Source: Nitrospirota bacterium (GTDB taxonomy: Bacteria > Nitrospirota > Thermodesulfovibrionia > Thermodesulfovibrionales > UBA6898). From it: a DNA stretch of 64,000 bases. Positions 18,206-27,298 of the stretch are shown here, piece after piece; position 1 is the first letter of the stretch, and each line of letters opens with the position of its first letter. A program made the translations under genes and the position numbers. The notes below the pieces were generated by a model. It was not told where the DNA came from. It made no database searches and saw only the letters and a program-made list of their open reading frames with translations. The stretch is taken from the NCBI GenBank assembly GCA_016235245.1, contig JACRLO010000027.1, positions 1-64,000 on the forward strand, in the 5' to 3' direction.

Positions 18206-20186
18206 AGGCCGCCCCCTTCTGCTTCAGAAGCGATTCATCGATCAGCGACTCAATATCAAGGACAAGGATCACCTCGTGCTTGCCGATCTCAGCGGCCCCG
18301 GCAAAACCCCTCAGTTTTTTCAGGTACTCACCGAGGGTCTTGATAACAATCTCGTGCTGGCCGAAAAGCTCGTCGATCAGAAGACCGACCTTTCGTTCGC
18401 CGAATCCCACTACGACCGCAAAAGAGCGATCGTTCTCATCGCCCGGAAGACCCAAAAACGTGCTGACCCGTATCATCGGCAGCATCTCGCCCCTCAGATA
18501 AATTACCTCTTTCCATTCGATGGTCTGGATTTCGTTATGGTTCACGATGAGCGTCTCGGACATGGAAGTAAGCGGTACGGCAAACTTCTCGGCGCCAACC
18601 CTCACGATAAGCGCTTTAATGATTGCAAGGGTTATCGGCAGTGTCACCATGAAGGTTGTGCCGACATTCGTCCTGGTCTCAATATCAGCAAAGCCGCCAA
18701 GGGCAGAAAGCTTTTCCTTGACAACATCCATGCCGACGCCCCTGCCGGACATCTCGCTGGCCACATCCTTCGTGCTGAAGCCCGGCGCAAAGATAAAATT
18801 GATGATCTCCTTGTCTTCGAGTTCAACGTCGTCATCGATAAGCCCTTTTTCAATCGCCTTTTTACGCACCTTATCGAGGCTCACTCCGCTGCCGTCGTCC
18901 TTCACCTCCACAATTACATGGTTGCCCTTCTGCTATGCCTTAAGGGTGATGGTCCCCTGTTCCTTCTTTCCCTTGGCCTTCCGCTCCTCGGGCATCTCTA
19001 TGCCGTGGTCGATGGCATTTCTGATCAGGTGCATAAGCGGGTCCACGATCTCTTCTGCAAGAAATTTGTCCAGCTCCGTATCTTCTCCATACATCTGAAG
19101 GTCTATCTGTTTGCCGATCTCCCGTGAGTAGCGTCTGACAATCTGCGAAAGCCGCGCAAAGATCTGTCCGATGGGGACCATGCGTATTTCAAGGACCTGG
19201 TCCTGGAGTTCTGCCAGTCTCCTCTCCAGGGTCTGGGAGATCTTGTGAATATCATAGACAAGAGATGTGTGGCCGTAGTTATCGATGAGCTCTGTGCCGA
19301 TCCTCTTGACCGCCCCCTTGGCCAGCGTAAGCTCGCCGATGGTATTGAGGATTCGATCGAGCTTTTCAATATCAACACGGACCGTTGTCGACGTGCTTTT
19401 GAGATGCGTGTCCTGAATCTTCTGGCTGTCTGCGGAGGGCACTGCCGCAGGTGCTGCCGGTAAACCCTTCGGTGCAGAGAGCACCTCGATCTCGACATTA
19501 ATCTCCTTCTTCAGATCCTCAAGGCGCCGGAGGCTGCCAAACATCAGATTAAAACCTATGGAGCCGTCCGGCACATTCGACGATGTGGGGAGCGTCGAGA
19601 TAAGCTCACCCATTGTCTTGATCGTCTTTGTCATCGACTCAAGCGCCTTGTCGAAAATATCGAGGCTAAAGACCGCCTTGGCGAGATAGACGCCCTTGCC
19701 TTCCTTGATATTGGCTTTAAGCCTGTGCTCCTCATATTCAGAGAGCACCCTCATGATGGCAGGGTCAATGACACTCTCGGCCGGAGCTGCCGCACCCTGT
19801 CCTTTCTGGCCGCTCCTGAAGTTCTCAATGTCCGTGAGGTACGCGGCAATATCATCATTTTCCTGCTCGTTGCCGACGCCATCCACAAGACTGCGGAGGA
19901 TATCGAGGTTTTTAAAAAGAAACGAAACAATAGCGTCGGTCACATCGACCTTGCCGAGCCTCACATCGTCCATAAGCGCCTCGAGGGCATGGCTCAGCTT
20001 GGAGATGCCCTGGAGTCCAAAGAGGCCTGACACACCCTTCAGGGTATGCATTGCCCTAAAGAGGGCATTGATGGTGTCCGGGTTGATGCCGGTGGTAACC
20101 GAATCCTGTATCTCAAGAATCAGGTTCTGTGATTCCTGCAGGAGATCTTCGGCTTCTGCAATGAATTCTTTCTTGGAGGTGCTCAT
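18198..20186 (-). CDS. cheA: CheA histidine kinase, interrupted by an in-frame TAG
   Basis: The frame encodes a 662-codon CheA split by one amber codon at 18935-18933. Before it: Hpt domain with H47 (FRAMHTLKG), linker, dimerisation helices (LDRILNTIGELTLAKGAV) and the ATP-binding N box (LIRNAIDHGIE). After it, in the same frame: VEVKDDGSGV (G1 box), the rest of the ATPase and a C-terminal CheW-like domain. The sequence around the stop is continuous with the family (TITLKA, stop, QKGNHVIVEV); an aromatic residue, usually Tyr, belongs there. A GTG at 18911 could restart the second part but lacks a good ribosome site. As read, the kinase would be inactive unless TAG is suppressed or is a sequence error. 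It overlaps cheY (4 bases) and the ATPase gene (8 bases). Confidence 0.9.
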
Positions 20187-20551
20187 GGGACCAGGATTTT
20201 CTTGATGATTTCCTGCAGCTCAGATGACTTGAACGGCTTCGTGACATAGGCAGTAGCGCCAAGGGCCATTCCGCGTTTTTTGTCCTCCTCACTCCTCTCC
20301 GTACTGACGATGATTATGGGGAGATGATTGTAGCGCGGATTGTTCCTCACAAAATTGATAAGCTCGAGGCCGTTGATGTCGGGCATGTTGATATCCGTAA
20401 CGATCAGGTCATACTCCTGCTGAGGCAGCATTTTCAGCGCCTCAAAACCTGACCCTGCCTCGACCGTCTCATAGTCACCAAGTTCGTCGATAACAGCCCG
20501 TATCAGGGCCCTCGTTGTAGCTGAATCTTCAACAATAAGAATGGTTTTCAC
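20183..20551 (-). CDS. CheY-type single-domain response regulator (second)
   Basis: A 122-aa REC domain with phospho-acceptor D53 (VTDINMP), acidic pair ED at 8-9, Thr in IVSTERSEED and Lys in VTKPFKSS. It lies immediately before cheA and overlaps its start by four bases. It is about as similar to the other CheY of the operon as one family member to another, not a recent copy. It is probably the primary phosphate acceptor of this CheA. Confidence 0.9.
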   Translation of the reverse strand: MKTILIVEDSATTRALIRAVIDELGDYETVEAGSGFEALKMLPQQEYDLIVTDINMPDINGLELINFVRNNPRYNHLPIIIVSTERSEEDKKRGMALGATAYVTKPFKSSELQEIIKKILVP

Positions 20552-20616
20552 AGAATCTCCACATGTGCTGAGATTGTATCAGAACATCTGCAAAAAAATC
20601 TCTCCCGGACCGCTTC

Positions 20617-21759
20617 TTACCCCCTGCCTTTTTCCATTTCATGAATCCTTCTCTGAAGCAGCGACTTTTCGAGGGCAAGGCCCGCATGGCTGATGAATAT
20701 CTCGAGTCCTTCGGTCTCGCCGATAGGGTCCCGGGAAATGGCATTGTCACAATAGAGTACGGCAGCGACCTTGCCCTCTGCAACAATCGGGAAAAAAGCG
20801 GCTTCTTCAGGCCAGGGGCCGCCAATCTCATCCATAAAATACCGTGTTACGTCATCGTCCTCAAGAGGCCCCTTATACGGCATCTGCTCCAGTATGATAG
20901 TCTTCAGAAACGTACTCATTTCAAGAGAAAGAACGATACCGCGGATCTTTTCGTCAGCCCTCTCCACTTCAATGCCGAACTGACCAAGCCCGATGATCTG
21001 ATTTTTCCCCGCCATGAAAAGCACGCCCCGCTGAAAGATATCGCTTGCAAGCCTGAGGACCAGAAGCGTTATCTCGGAGGTCGAGTTCGGGAAACGGAGT
21101 TCCTGGGTCAGCGATTTAAGAGCCGAAATATCCTTACGCTCCGCCGCGGGAGAATCACCCCAGTTATCATCCCAGCCGGTGCCTGCATCTGCCTCTTCTT
21201 TCTGTCCGTGGTCTTCGATGGTGAAGGCCTGGGTCGGATCAAACGATGACTCTGCTGATTCGTCCTGAACCCTGGCGCCCTCCATAAGGAGATATTCAGG
21301 ACTCAGGCCCTTCGAAAGCTCCCAACCGAGGTCCTGCAGTTCGGTTTTGTCTCCAATATCAAGGTCGTCAAGTTCAAACTGAAAATCGCCGCCTTCCCAG
21401 AGAAGGAGACGATAGATAACATGCTCAATTCTCTTTCTCGTTGCCTGCTCAAGAGCTTCCCTGCTGACAGCGCCAAGGTCCAGAAGGAGGTCGGCAAGGG
21501 ATTGGTCCGGAAGCTTTTTTTTGACCTCCACCGCCATCTGAAAGACCGTTTCCTTGATCATGCCTGCCTTCAGCATGAAATCAGCCAGCGTACCTTCAAG
21601 GTCATCGGTCTCTGCCCTCACCACGAGGCCGTTCTTAAATACAATAAGTGCAGTGCCCTGTGCTCCCTTTACCAGAAATGTCCCCGTCTTCTTCCCGATA
21701 CTCAGGATCTGGAAAATATCGGCAATGGCAAGGTCCTCAAGCCTTCCGGCAAGGCTCAT
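20617..21759 (-). CDS. PATAN/DUF4388-domain protein
   Basis: A 380-aa soluble protein. Residues 1-105 match the DUF4388/PATAN domain (start MSLAGRLEDLAIADIFQIL, then GTFLVKGAQGTALIVFKNG), found in bacterial signalling proteins and in PatA-type regulators. Residues ~70-145 add a helical part often seen with it. After an acidic low-complexity stretch (~165-205), the C-terminus (~215-375) looks like a GAF-like domain (VLRLASDIFQRGVLFMAG, AAVLYCDNAI). It may link the chemosensory signal to cell-surface or pilus functions. Its start overlaps the glgC stop by four bases. Confidence 0.8.
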   Translation of the reverse strand: MSLAGRLEDLAIADIFQILSIGKKTGTFLVKGAQGTALIVFKNGLVVRAETDDLEGTLADFMLKAGMIKETVFQMAVEVKKKLPDQSLADLLLDLGAVSREALEQATRKRIEHVIYRLLLWEGGDFQFELDDLDIGDKTELQDLGWELSKGLSPEYLLMEGARVQDESAESSFDPTQAFTIEDHGQKEEADAGTGWDDNWGDSPAAERKDISALKSLTQELRFPNSTSEITLLVLRLASDIFQRGVLFMAGKNQIIGLGQFGIEVERADEKIRGIVLSLEMSTFLKTIILEQMPYKGPLEDDDVTRYFMDEIGGPWPEEAAFFPIVAEGKVAAVLYCDNAISRDPIGETEGLEIFISHAGLALEKSLLQRRIHEMEKGRG

Positions 21760-23009
21760 CGCACCTCCGCACCCTTGGGAATGACAACCACGCCTCCTGG
21801 GCTCACGCTGAAGCGCTTCCTGTCTTCTTCGGGATCATACCCGATGGTCGTGCCCGAAGGAATATAGACGTCTTTATCAATAATCGCCTTGCGTATTCTG
21901 CAGTGCCTTCCGATCTCAACGTTTTCAAGCAGGATGGAATCCCTGATGTCAACATAACTGTTCACCCTTACATTGGGGGAGAGCACAGAACGCTGGACCC
22001 TGCCGCCGCTGATGATGCAGCCTCCGCATACGATCGAGTCGAGTGCAACGCCAAGTCGTCCCCCCTTATATTCCTGCGAGAAGACAAACTTCGCAGGCGG
22101 ATACTGCCCCTGGTATGTCCGCATCGGCCAGCTGTCGTCATAGAGATTGAACTGGGGATCAACGGAGACCAGATCAATATTGGCCTCCCAGTATGCATCG
22201 ATCGTCCCGACATCCCTCCAGTATTTTGATTCTTTCCTGTTTTCGTCCTTGAACTCGTGGGCAAACAGCTTTTCGGTCTTCAGCATCGCAGGCAGGATGT
22301 TCTTGCCAAAGTCGTGTGCAGAAGACTTGCCGGAATCAGTCTTCAGCTCGTTTATGATGTCTCCGGTATTGAAGATATACAGCCCCATCGAGGCATAGCA
22401 GTGCTCCGGATCACCCGGAATCGTCTTGGGATCAGAGGGCTTTTCCTCAAACCCGATGATACGCGAGTCAATGTCCACCTGGACAATGCCAAATGCCGGG
22501 GCAATGGATTTTTCAACCCGTATGGTCGCAACCGTACCCATCGCATTCTTCTGCAGATGGAAATCGAACATCTCGGCATAGTCCATTTTGTAGATATGAT
22601 CGCCGGAAAGGATCAGGATATAAGGCGAATTCTCTTTTTCGATGACATAAATATTCTGGAATACCGCATCAGCAGTGCCTTCATACCAGCGGTCATCAAT
22701 GCGCTGCTGGGGAGGTATGGTAAAGATATATTCACCAAGCTGCGGGTTCAGAAGGTTCTCCCAGCCAAGCGCAAGATGCCGGTCAAGAGAGAGCGATTTA
22801 TACTGCGTGATCACCGCAATCTTCCTGATGTCCGAATTAATGCAGTTGCTGAGCGTAAAATCGATGATGCGGTATTTCCCCCCAAACGGAACTGCAGGCT
22901 TTGCCCGATGGATGGTGAGCGGGTGCAGACGCTCTCCTTTGCCGCCGGCAAGGACCACGGCAAGGACATCCTTCATCATCTTTTCTCTGCTTCTTTCCTT
23001 AACTTTCAT
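21756..23009 (-). CDS. glgC: Glucose-1-phosphate adenylyltransferase
   Basis: A 417-aa enzyme making ADP-glucose from glucose-1-phosphate and ATP, the committed step of glycogen synthesis. The nucleotidyl-transfer signature VVLAGGKGERLHPLT (18-32), PFGGKYRIIDF and the C-terminal left-handed beta-helix (SVLSPNVRVNSYVDIRDS) are complete. I chose the ATG at 23009, which has GGGGGCCAGAG before it; 22979 or 22976 would also give a full enzyme. Longer upstream starts add residues foreign to the family. Its stop overlaps the PATAN gene, so it is the first gene of the chemosensory operon, an unusual place for glycogen synthesis. No other glycogen gene is near. Confidence 0.92.
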   Translation of the reverse strand: MKVKERSREKMMKDVLAVVLAGGKGERLHPLTIHRAKPAVPFGGKYRIIDFTLSNCINSDIRKIAVITQYKSLSLDRHLALGWENLLNPQLGEYIFTIPPQQRIDDRWYEGTADAVFQNIYVIEKENSPYILILSGDHIYKMDYAEMFDFHLQKNAMGTVATIRVEKSIAPAFGIVQVDIDSRIIGFEEKPSDPKTIPGDPEHCYASMGLYIFNTGDIINELKTDSGKSSAHDFGKNILPAMLKTEKLFAHEFKDENRKESKYWRDVGTIDAYWEANIDLVSVDPQFNLYDDSWPMRTYQGQYPPAKFVFSQEYKGGRLGVALDSIVCGGCIISGGRVQRSVLSPNVRVNSYVDIRDSILLENVEIGRHCRIRKAIIDKDVYIPSGTTIGYDPEEDRKRFSVSPGGVVVIPKGAEVR

Positions 23010-23388
23010 CTCTGGCCCCCAGAAACAGGACTTGTGCCCTGCGGGTAAATGCATTAATGCCCTATACGCCACAAACAGATACGCTCTTCCGAAGCGACAG
23101 GGACAGAGCACCTTAAGCAGGTCTTGCCCACTCCCTGGACTTTTACCGCATATGACGAGTATATCAGTCAAAATTCAAGAGTGTCAATGAGTTAGGGTCT
23201 TCGTGGCGGACTGTTCAGAGACCTGAGATAACCACTTCTGTTCATGAAAATAGATGCAATCTGAAGCAGGAATCACACACTATCGGCAAGGTCATCCCTC
23301 ATTATTTTAGCGGTCGGATTTCGATGCTGCCGCGGCCGGTTTTCACGAGCGCTTATCCCATAACAGACAGGCAGCACAAATGTATTGG

Positions 23389-23415
23389 TTGAAAGCAGTC
23401 TCTTTGGGTTATACT
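23389..23415 (+). promoter_or_regulatory. Possible sigma-70-type promoter of the cyclase gene
   Basis: TTGAAA (23389-23394) and TATACT (23410-23415) are separated by 15 bases, shorter than ideal. They lie about 60 bases before the cyclase start. In the 460-base divergent region between glgC and the cyclase I see no convincing gene and no other clear signal; the promoter of the long glgC operon was not recognised. Confidence 0.35.
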
Positions 23416-23472
23416 TTGCAAGCCGGATCGTAGCGTCTGCACCTAATTCAAGAAATCTGCGTTGAGAGGGCC

Positions 23473-24744
23473 GTGAGAGAATCAGCATCGCGCTTTACAG
23501 ACGAACTTATTCTTTATTCAGGCCAGTATGCCCTCTTTTATATCCTGATGAACTTCAGCATGGACTTCCTGAACTATTTCAGAAATTTCGGCCATACCAT
23601 GCTCCTTCTCATCCTCTTCGTGCAGACCACAATCCTCGCACGTTATGGGTCAAGGGGAAGGGTTCGTTTTTTTGGCTCACTCATTGCACCGCTGATATAT
23701 ACACTGGTAGAAATCCGGGAAGGGTCATCCTTTATTTTTAATACCGGCCATATATTTTTCTGGGTTTTTTCAATTATTACCGGCGCCCTTCAGGCTGTGG
23801 CAGCGCAGTACCCGGGCGGGAGCCGAAAGAAGATCATTGAGGCGCTTATCACAACGACAAACGTGATCATCTTTATCTTCCTCTATTTTTATTTTGATCT
23901 GAAGCTGTCCGCTGAGAAGCAGTATGCTGCGGGCAACATAGGATATGAGGCGATGCGAGAGAGACTCGATGTTTTTCATCTTCTGGAAGGGTTCAGGGCT
24001 TTTCTCTCCGACCCTGCACATATTTACATCATTTTTGGAGGTCTGATCCTCAGCCTGTCGCTCTCTATCGGAAGGATCAGGATTATCACGCTGAAAGAAC
24101 GGATCAATGAGCTGTTTGGCCGGTATGTTGACAATAACTTCCGCGACGAAATTCTACGCCGGCCATCCAATAAATCATCAAGGAAAAAGCTCTGTATCCT
24201 GTTTGCTGACATCAGGGGATTTACCGGCATCAGCGAGACCTATGAGCCTGAGGCGGTCACCGAGATGCTGAACTTGTATTTTACGGCGTGGGAGCAGACA
24301 GCCACGGCACAGAGCGGAATCATCGACAAATACATCGGCGATGCCATTATGGTGATATTCGGGGTCAAGAGCCTAAAAGACCCCTGCGGCCTTGCGGTTG
24401 CATCTGCAACTGAAATGCTCCGCCGCCTCCCCGAGATACAGCAGGCGCTCAAAGAGAGGGAGCTGCCGGTAATCAAAGACATCGGGATCGGCATTCATTA
24501 CGGAGATATTATTATCGGCGACATCGGAAGCAGAAACAGACTGAACTATACCGTAATCGGAGATAATGTCAACATCGCAGCACGCATCGAATCGCTTTGT
24601 AAAAAATACACCAGACAGTTGATTGTAAGCGAATCGGTTTTTGAATCGCTTGGCGCTGAACAGCAGGTCCTGTTTGATTTTCTTGACAAGACAGCGTTAA
24701 AAGGAAAAAAAGGGGAGATTGCTGTTTATTCTGCCCACCCATAA
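23473..24744 (+). CDS. Membrane-bound class III adenylate cyclase
   Basis: A 423-aa protein with five or six hydrophobic segments (about 18-55, 68-80, 92-110, 125-142, 183-203) and a cytoplasmic class III catalytic domain (~238-405). Metal-binding aspartates are D246 (FADIRGFTG) and D289 (DKYIGDAIM). Lys285 and the later VIGDNVNIAARIE agree with an ATP-specific cyclase, so cAMP is the expected product. The start is a GTG with GAGAGGG very close before it; a later start is possible. cAMP would act through a CRP-like protein, of interest because CRP-like palindromes occur at 61562-61596. Confidence 0.88.
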   Translation: MRESASRFTDELILYSGQYALFYILMNFSMDFLNYFRNFGHTMLLLILFVQTTILARYGSRGRVRFFGSLIAPLIYTLVEIREGSSFIFNTGHIFFWVFSIITGALQAVAAQYPGGSRKKIIEALITTTNVIIFIFLYFYFDLKLSAEKQYAAGNIGYEAMRERLDVFHLLEGFRAFLSDPAHIYIIFGGLILSLSLSIGRIRIITLKERINELFGRYVDNNFRDEILRRPSNKSSRKKLCILFADIRGFTGISETYEPEAVTEMLNLYFTAWEQTATAQSGIIDKYIGDAIMVIFGVKSLKDPCGLAVASATEMLRRLPEIQQALKERELPVIKDIGIGIHYGDIIIGDIGSRNRLNYTVIGDNVNIAARIESLCKKYTRQLIVSESVFESLGAEQQVLFDFLDKTALKGKKGEIAVYSAHP

Positions 24745-24846
24745 TGAAATTACCGAATAGGGACGTCACGTCTGCCGGCCCGCGCCTGTCACCTATTTTG
24801 ATATCCGCGAGACCGTCTGCTAAAAGGCCTTTATAAATGTCGCGCC

Positions 24847-25050
24847 CTATTTCTTTTCTTTATACGTTTTGTCTTTCCGGACTGACACAGTGACAGTAAA
24901 ATTCTCCGGTCCCAGGTCCGGGTTTTTCTCGAGCTCTTCGACAAAAATCGCAATCGCCTTTTTCATATAGTCCGCAAAGTGTACTCTCCCCGGTAATGCC
25001 TGGATCCTCTGTCGCGTCTCTTCGTCGATTGAAGCCGTATACTTTGCCAT
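24847..25050 (-). CDS. Small protein of unknown function
   Basis: A 67-aa soluble protein with an excellent ribosome binding site (ACGGAGGAA, spaced 6-8 bases). It starts MAKYTASIDEETRQRIQ and has an amphipathic helix YMKKAIAIFVEELEKNP, then a short beta-like tail rich in Lys. The beginning resembles the strand-helix arrangement of ribbon-helix-helix proteins, but no toxin partner adjoins it. I do not recognise a family. Confidence 0.6.
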   Translation of the reverse strand: MAKYTASIDEETRQRIQALPGRVHFADYMKKAIAIFVEELEKNPDLGPENFTVTVSVRKDKTYKEKK

Positions 25051-25203
25051 TGATGTTCCTCCGTTTCTCCGCCCGCATTATGCCGGCAGCGTTATTTCGC
25101 CGTCCCGCGACCTGAAGATATGCGTCAGTCATACATAGAATTATTCAGCAAACACGATACATAACGTAAAACGACGTCCGGGAAGGTGCGCAGGGAGAGC
25201 GTG

Positions 25204-26862
25204 TCAGCGGGCTTGCCGCAACTCACCGTTATAAAAAACCTCGCACCTGCCGCCTTGAACAATGCGTTTTGTCTTCCGGTAAAGGTTGAGGAGCGGACCG
25301 GCGAGAGACTCCACCGCGCTCACCGCGCCGATCCGTGGACTGCCGAAGGGACCGCTGATGCCCTGTTTTACTTTTGCGCATCCCTTGTTATCGACAATAG
25401 CCACTAGTATAGTATCATATTGTTGCCTGACCAGATCGAGCTTGCCTTTCAGGGCAAGCCGGTTATGGTGAGTCGCAAGGGCGCAGTCCGCAGCCTCTGC
25501 TACGCCGTCTTTGATCTTCCAGCGGGAGATGAACTGCGTGATGACACCCTGCCCTCCCCGGGTCTGGTTATACAAGTCCCCATAGCGGTATCCCTTGAGT
25601 GCAACGGTACTGAGAGGTCCGGCGATGAAGAAAGCTCCAACATCGACGAGATTGAAATTCTGGCTCGTTTCATATGACGAGAGGACCCTGTCGAGGTCTA
25701 TCGTATGCGTGACGAGATTTTCACCCCGGAGAGAAAAAATACCGTCCATGCCGCTCATCAGATTGGGGCTTCCTTTTTCTTGTAGCGTCAGGGAAGCATA
25801 AAGCTCCCCCTTCCCGCCGATCATTTTTTTGGTGCCAAAGGACTCCTGAAGTTTTTCGAAGTCAATCTTCGATGCCTTCAAATTGATTGTATACAGAGCA
25901 TCGACTTCCGACTTGTCTGCCGTTGCATCTCCTTCGGCCTTCGCTCCAAACAAATCCATCGTAAGAGATGTGAGGGAGATTACACCTTTCTCCGTTTTTA
26001 TAAAACTTTTGACATTGTCGATCTTGAGGTCCTTTTTCCGTATCTCCTTGCAGTTGAGGATCCCGGTGAATGCGATGTTTCTGATGATAACCCCTGAGGC
26101 TTCTACTATTGTAAGGTTCTTGACAGCCAGTTTAATTTCTTTCAACGAGGTCTTTTCCCCGGCCTTGCTGTCAACGTAGTCGAGGGCCGCGATGGTAAGA
26201 GGTTCGAAATTGTATATCCCCCTGACCGCTGTTACGGAAGACTTGAGATTCCCGATTCTGAAGCCTTTTTGCAGCACCTCCCTGCAGTCCATGCTTCCGA
26301 AAAACGAGGCGCTTCTTATGGCGTTGCCGGCTATTGAAAGGTCCTTGAGAGCGAGGTTGAAATCCTTAAACTCCGTCTTTTCCCCCGACTTCCTGTCGAT
26401 ATAGACAAATGCCCCCTTAAAGAGCTTAAGATCATTCAAACGGAAAGCTGCCCCGGGACTCCCTTCAGTGGCTTTATTATCCGCGCCTTCAAAATTAAAT
26501 TTCCCATCTACTTCCTTCACAATGGTGACAACCGGCCTGACAAGCTCGCAACTGGTGACTTTGAGCTGCTTCCTGAGCAGGGGTATCAACTCCGCTCCCA
26601 GTTTAAGGTTTTTGAGGGAAAGGACTTCGGCCCCCTTGTTGTAAACATGCATATCCTCTGCCGATATCGCCAGGGGAAAGAAAGACAGCCCCATCGTTCC
26701 CTTGATCCTGACATCAAGGCCGGTAGCCCCCGAGGCAACCGTCTCGATGCGGGGTCTGAATGAATTTATGTCGAAGGCAAGGGAAATAACGGCTGCAGCC
26801 AAAAGGAGTGCAATGGCAAAACCGCCAAGGGTAAAAAGGACTTTTTTTGTCTTTGCTTTCAT
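25204..26862 (-). CDS. AsmA-family protein
   Basis: A 552-aa protein anchored by one N-terminal membrane helix (about 8-28, FTLGGFAIALLLAAAVISLAF), with the rest in the periplasm. The opening INSFRPRIETVASGATGLDV is the AsmA signature. The repeated LKNLKLGAEL and KEIKLAVKNLTI blocks form the long beta groove of this family, thought to carry lipids between membranes. The C-terminal part contains LVDVGAFFIAGPLSTVALKG as in other AsmA proteins. It stands alone on this strand. The exact lipid or protein served is unknown. Confidence 0.85.
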   Translation of the reverse strand: MKAKTKKVLFTLGGFAIALLLAAAVISLAFDINSFRPRIETVASGATGLDVRIKGTMGLSFFPLAISAEDMHVYNKGAEVLSLKNLKLGAELIPLLRKQLKVTSCELVRPVVTIVKEVDGKFNFEGADNKATEGSPGAAFRLNDLKLFKGAFVYIDRKSGEKTEFKDFNLALKDLSIAGNAIRSASFFGSMDCREVLQKGFRIGNLKSSVTAVRGIYNFEPLTIAALDYVDSKAGEKTSLKEIKLAVKNLTIVEASGVIIRNIAFTGILNCKEIRKKDLKIDNVKSFIKTEKGVISLTSLTMDLFGAKAEGDATADKSEVDALYTINLKASKIDFEKLQESFGTKKMIGGKGELYASLTLQEKGSPNLMSGMDGIFSLRGENLVTHTIDLDRVLSSYETSQNFNLVDVGAFFIAGPLSTVALKGYRYGDLYNQTRGGQGVITQFISRWKIKDGVAEAADCALATHHNRLALKGKLDLVRQQYDTILVAIVDNKGCAKVKQGISGPFGSPRIGAVSAVESLAGPLLNLYRKTKRIVQGGRCEVFYNGELRQAR

Positions 26863-27083
26863 GAGAGAATACTACAGGTTCCGGCATTAAAATGCTGCCC
26901 GCCCAGCGGCATCCCGGCCTCCATACAATTTGCAGATCCTGATTTCAGGGTATCACACAAGGGTAGAGTCGTCAAATAGCGGACAGGCTATCTGAAGTTT
27001 ACTGAATACGGGCAGACCATTGTGTATGACGGTTGCATCATTTCAGATCTTTAAGAAATGGCCGGACAAAAATAGTCTTGATC

Positions 27084-27111
27084 TTGACATTATCTGAAAA
27101 TAATATAGTAT
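27084..27111 (+). promoter_or_regulatory. Likely sigma-70 promoter of the OmpA-type lipoprotein gene
   Basis: An exact TTGACA (27084-27089) is followed after 16 bases by TAGTAT (27106-27111) in an AT-rich run. It lies about 190 bases before the lipoprotein start. The 26863-27298 gap shows no gene I trust. Confidence 0.5.
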
Positions 27112-27298
27112 GTAAGTAGTCAGCAGGCGAATCGGATTGATCATTTATGATTCTGCGCATACTGCTGCTCCCTGGGATGGATTGTATGACCCGAAAGGTA
27201 GTATGATATTCAGTCACCAAGGGCGTGAGAAGAAAACGATATTTTTCTCAGCGGATATTGCAGCCGTAAAAAATAAGAAATTCAGCAGGAGGGCAGAG

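Noticed and set aside
18933-18935. Amber codon as a pyrrolysine or selenocysteine-like recoding site
   Set aside because: Only one TAG is involved, the aligned position normally holds an aromatic residue, and no recoding machinery or structure is visible here.
18276-19127. 283-codon plus-strand open frame across the cheA stop codon
   Set aside because: Antisense to cheA, with no recognisable domain; cheA is conserved on the other strand on both sides of the stop.
23273-23488. 71-codon minus-strand frame between glgC and the cyclase
   Set aside because: Arg-rich, without a ribosome site, and overlapping a likely promoter region.
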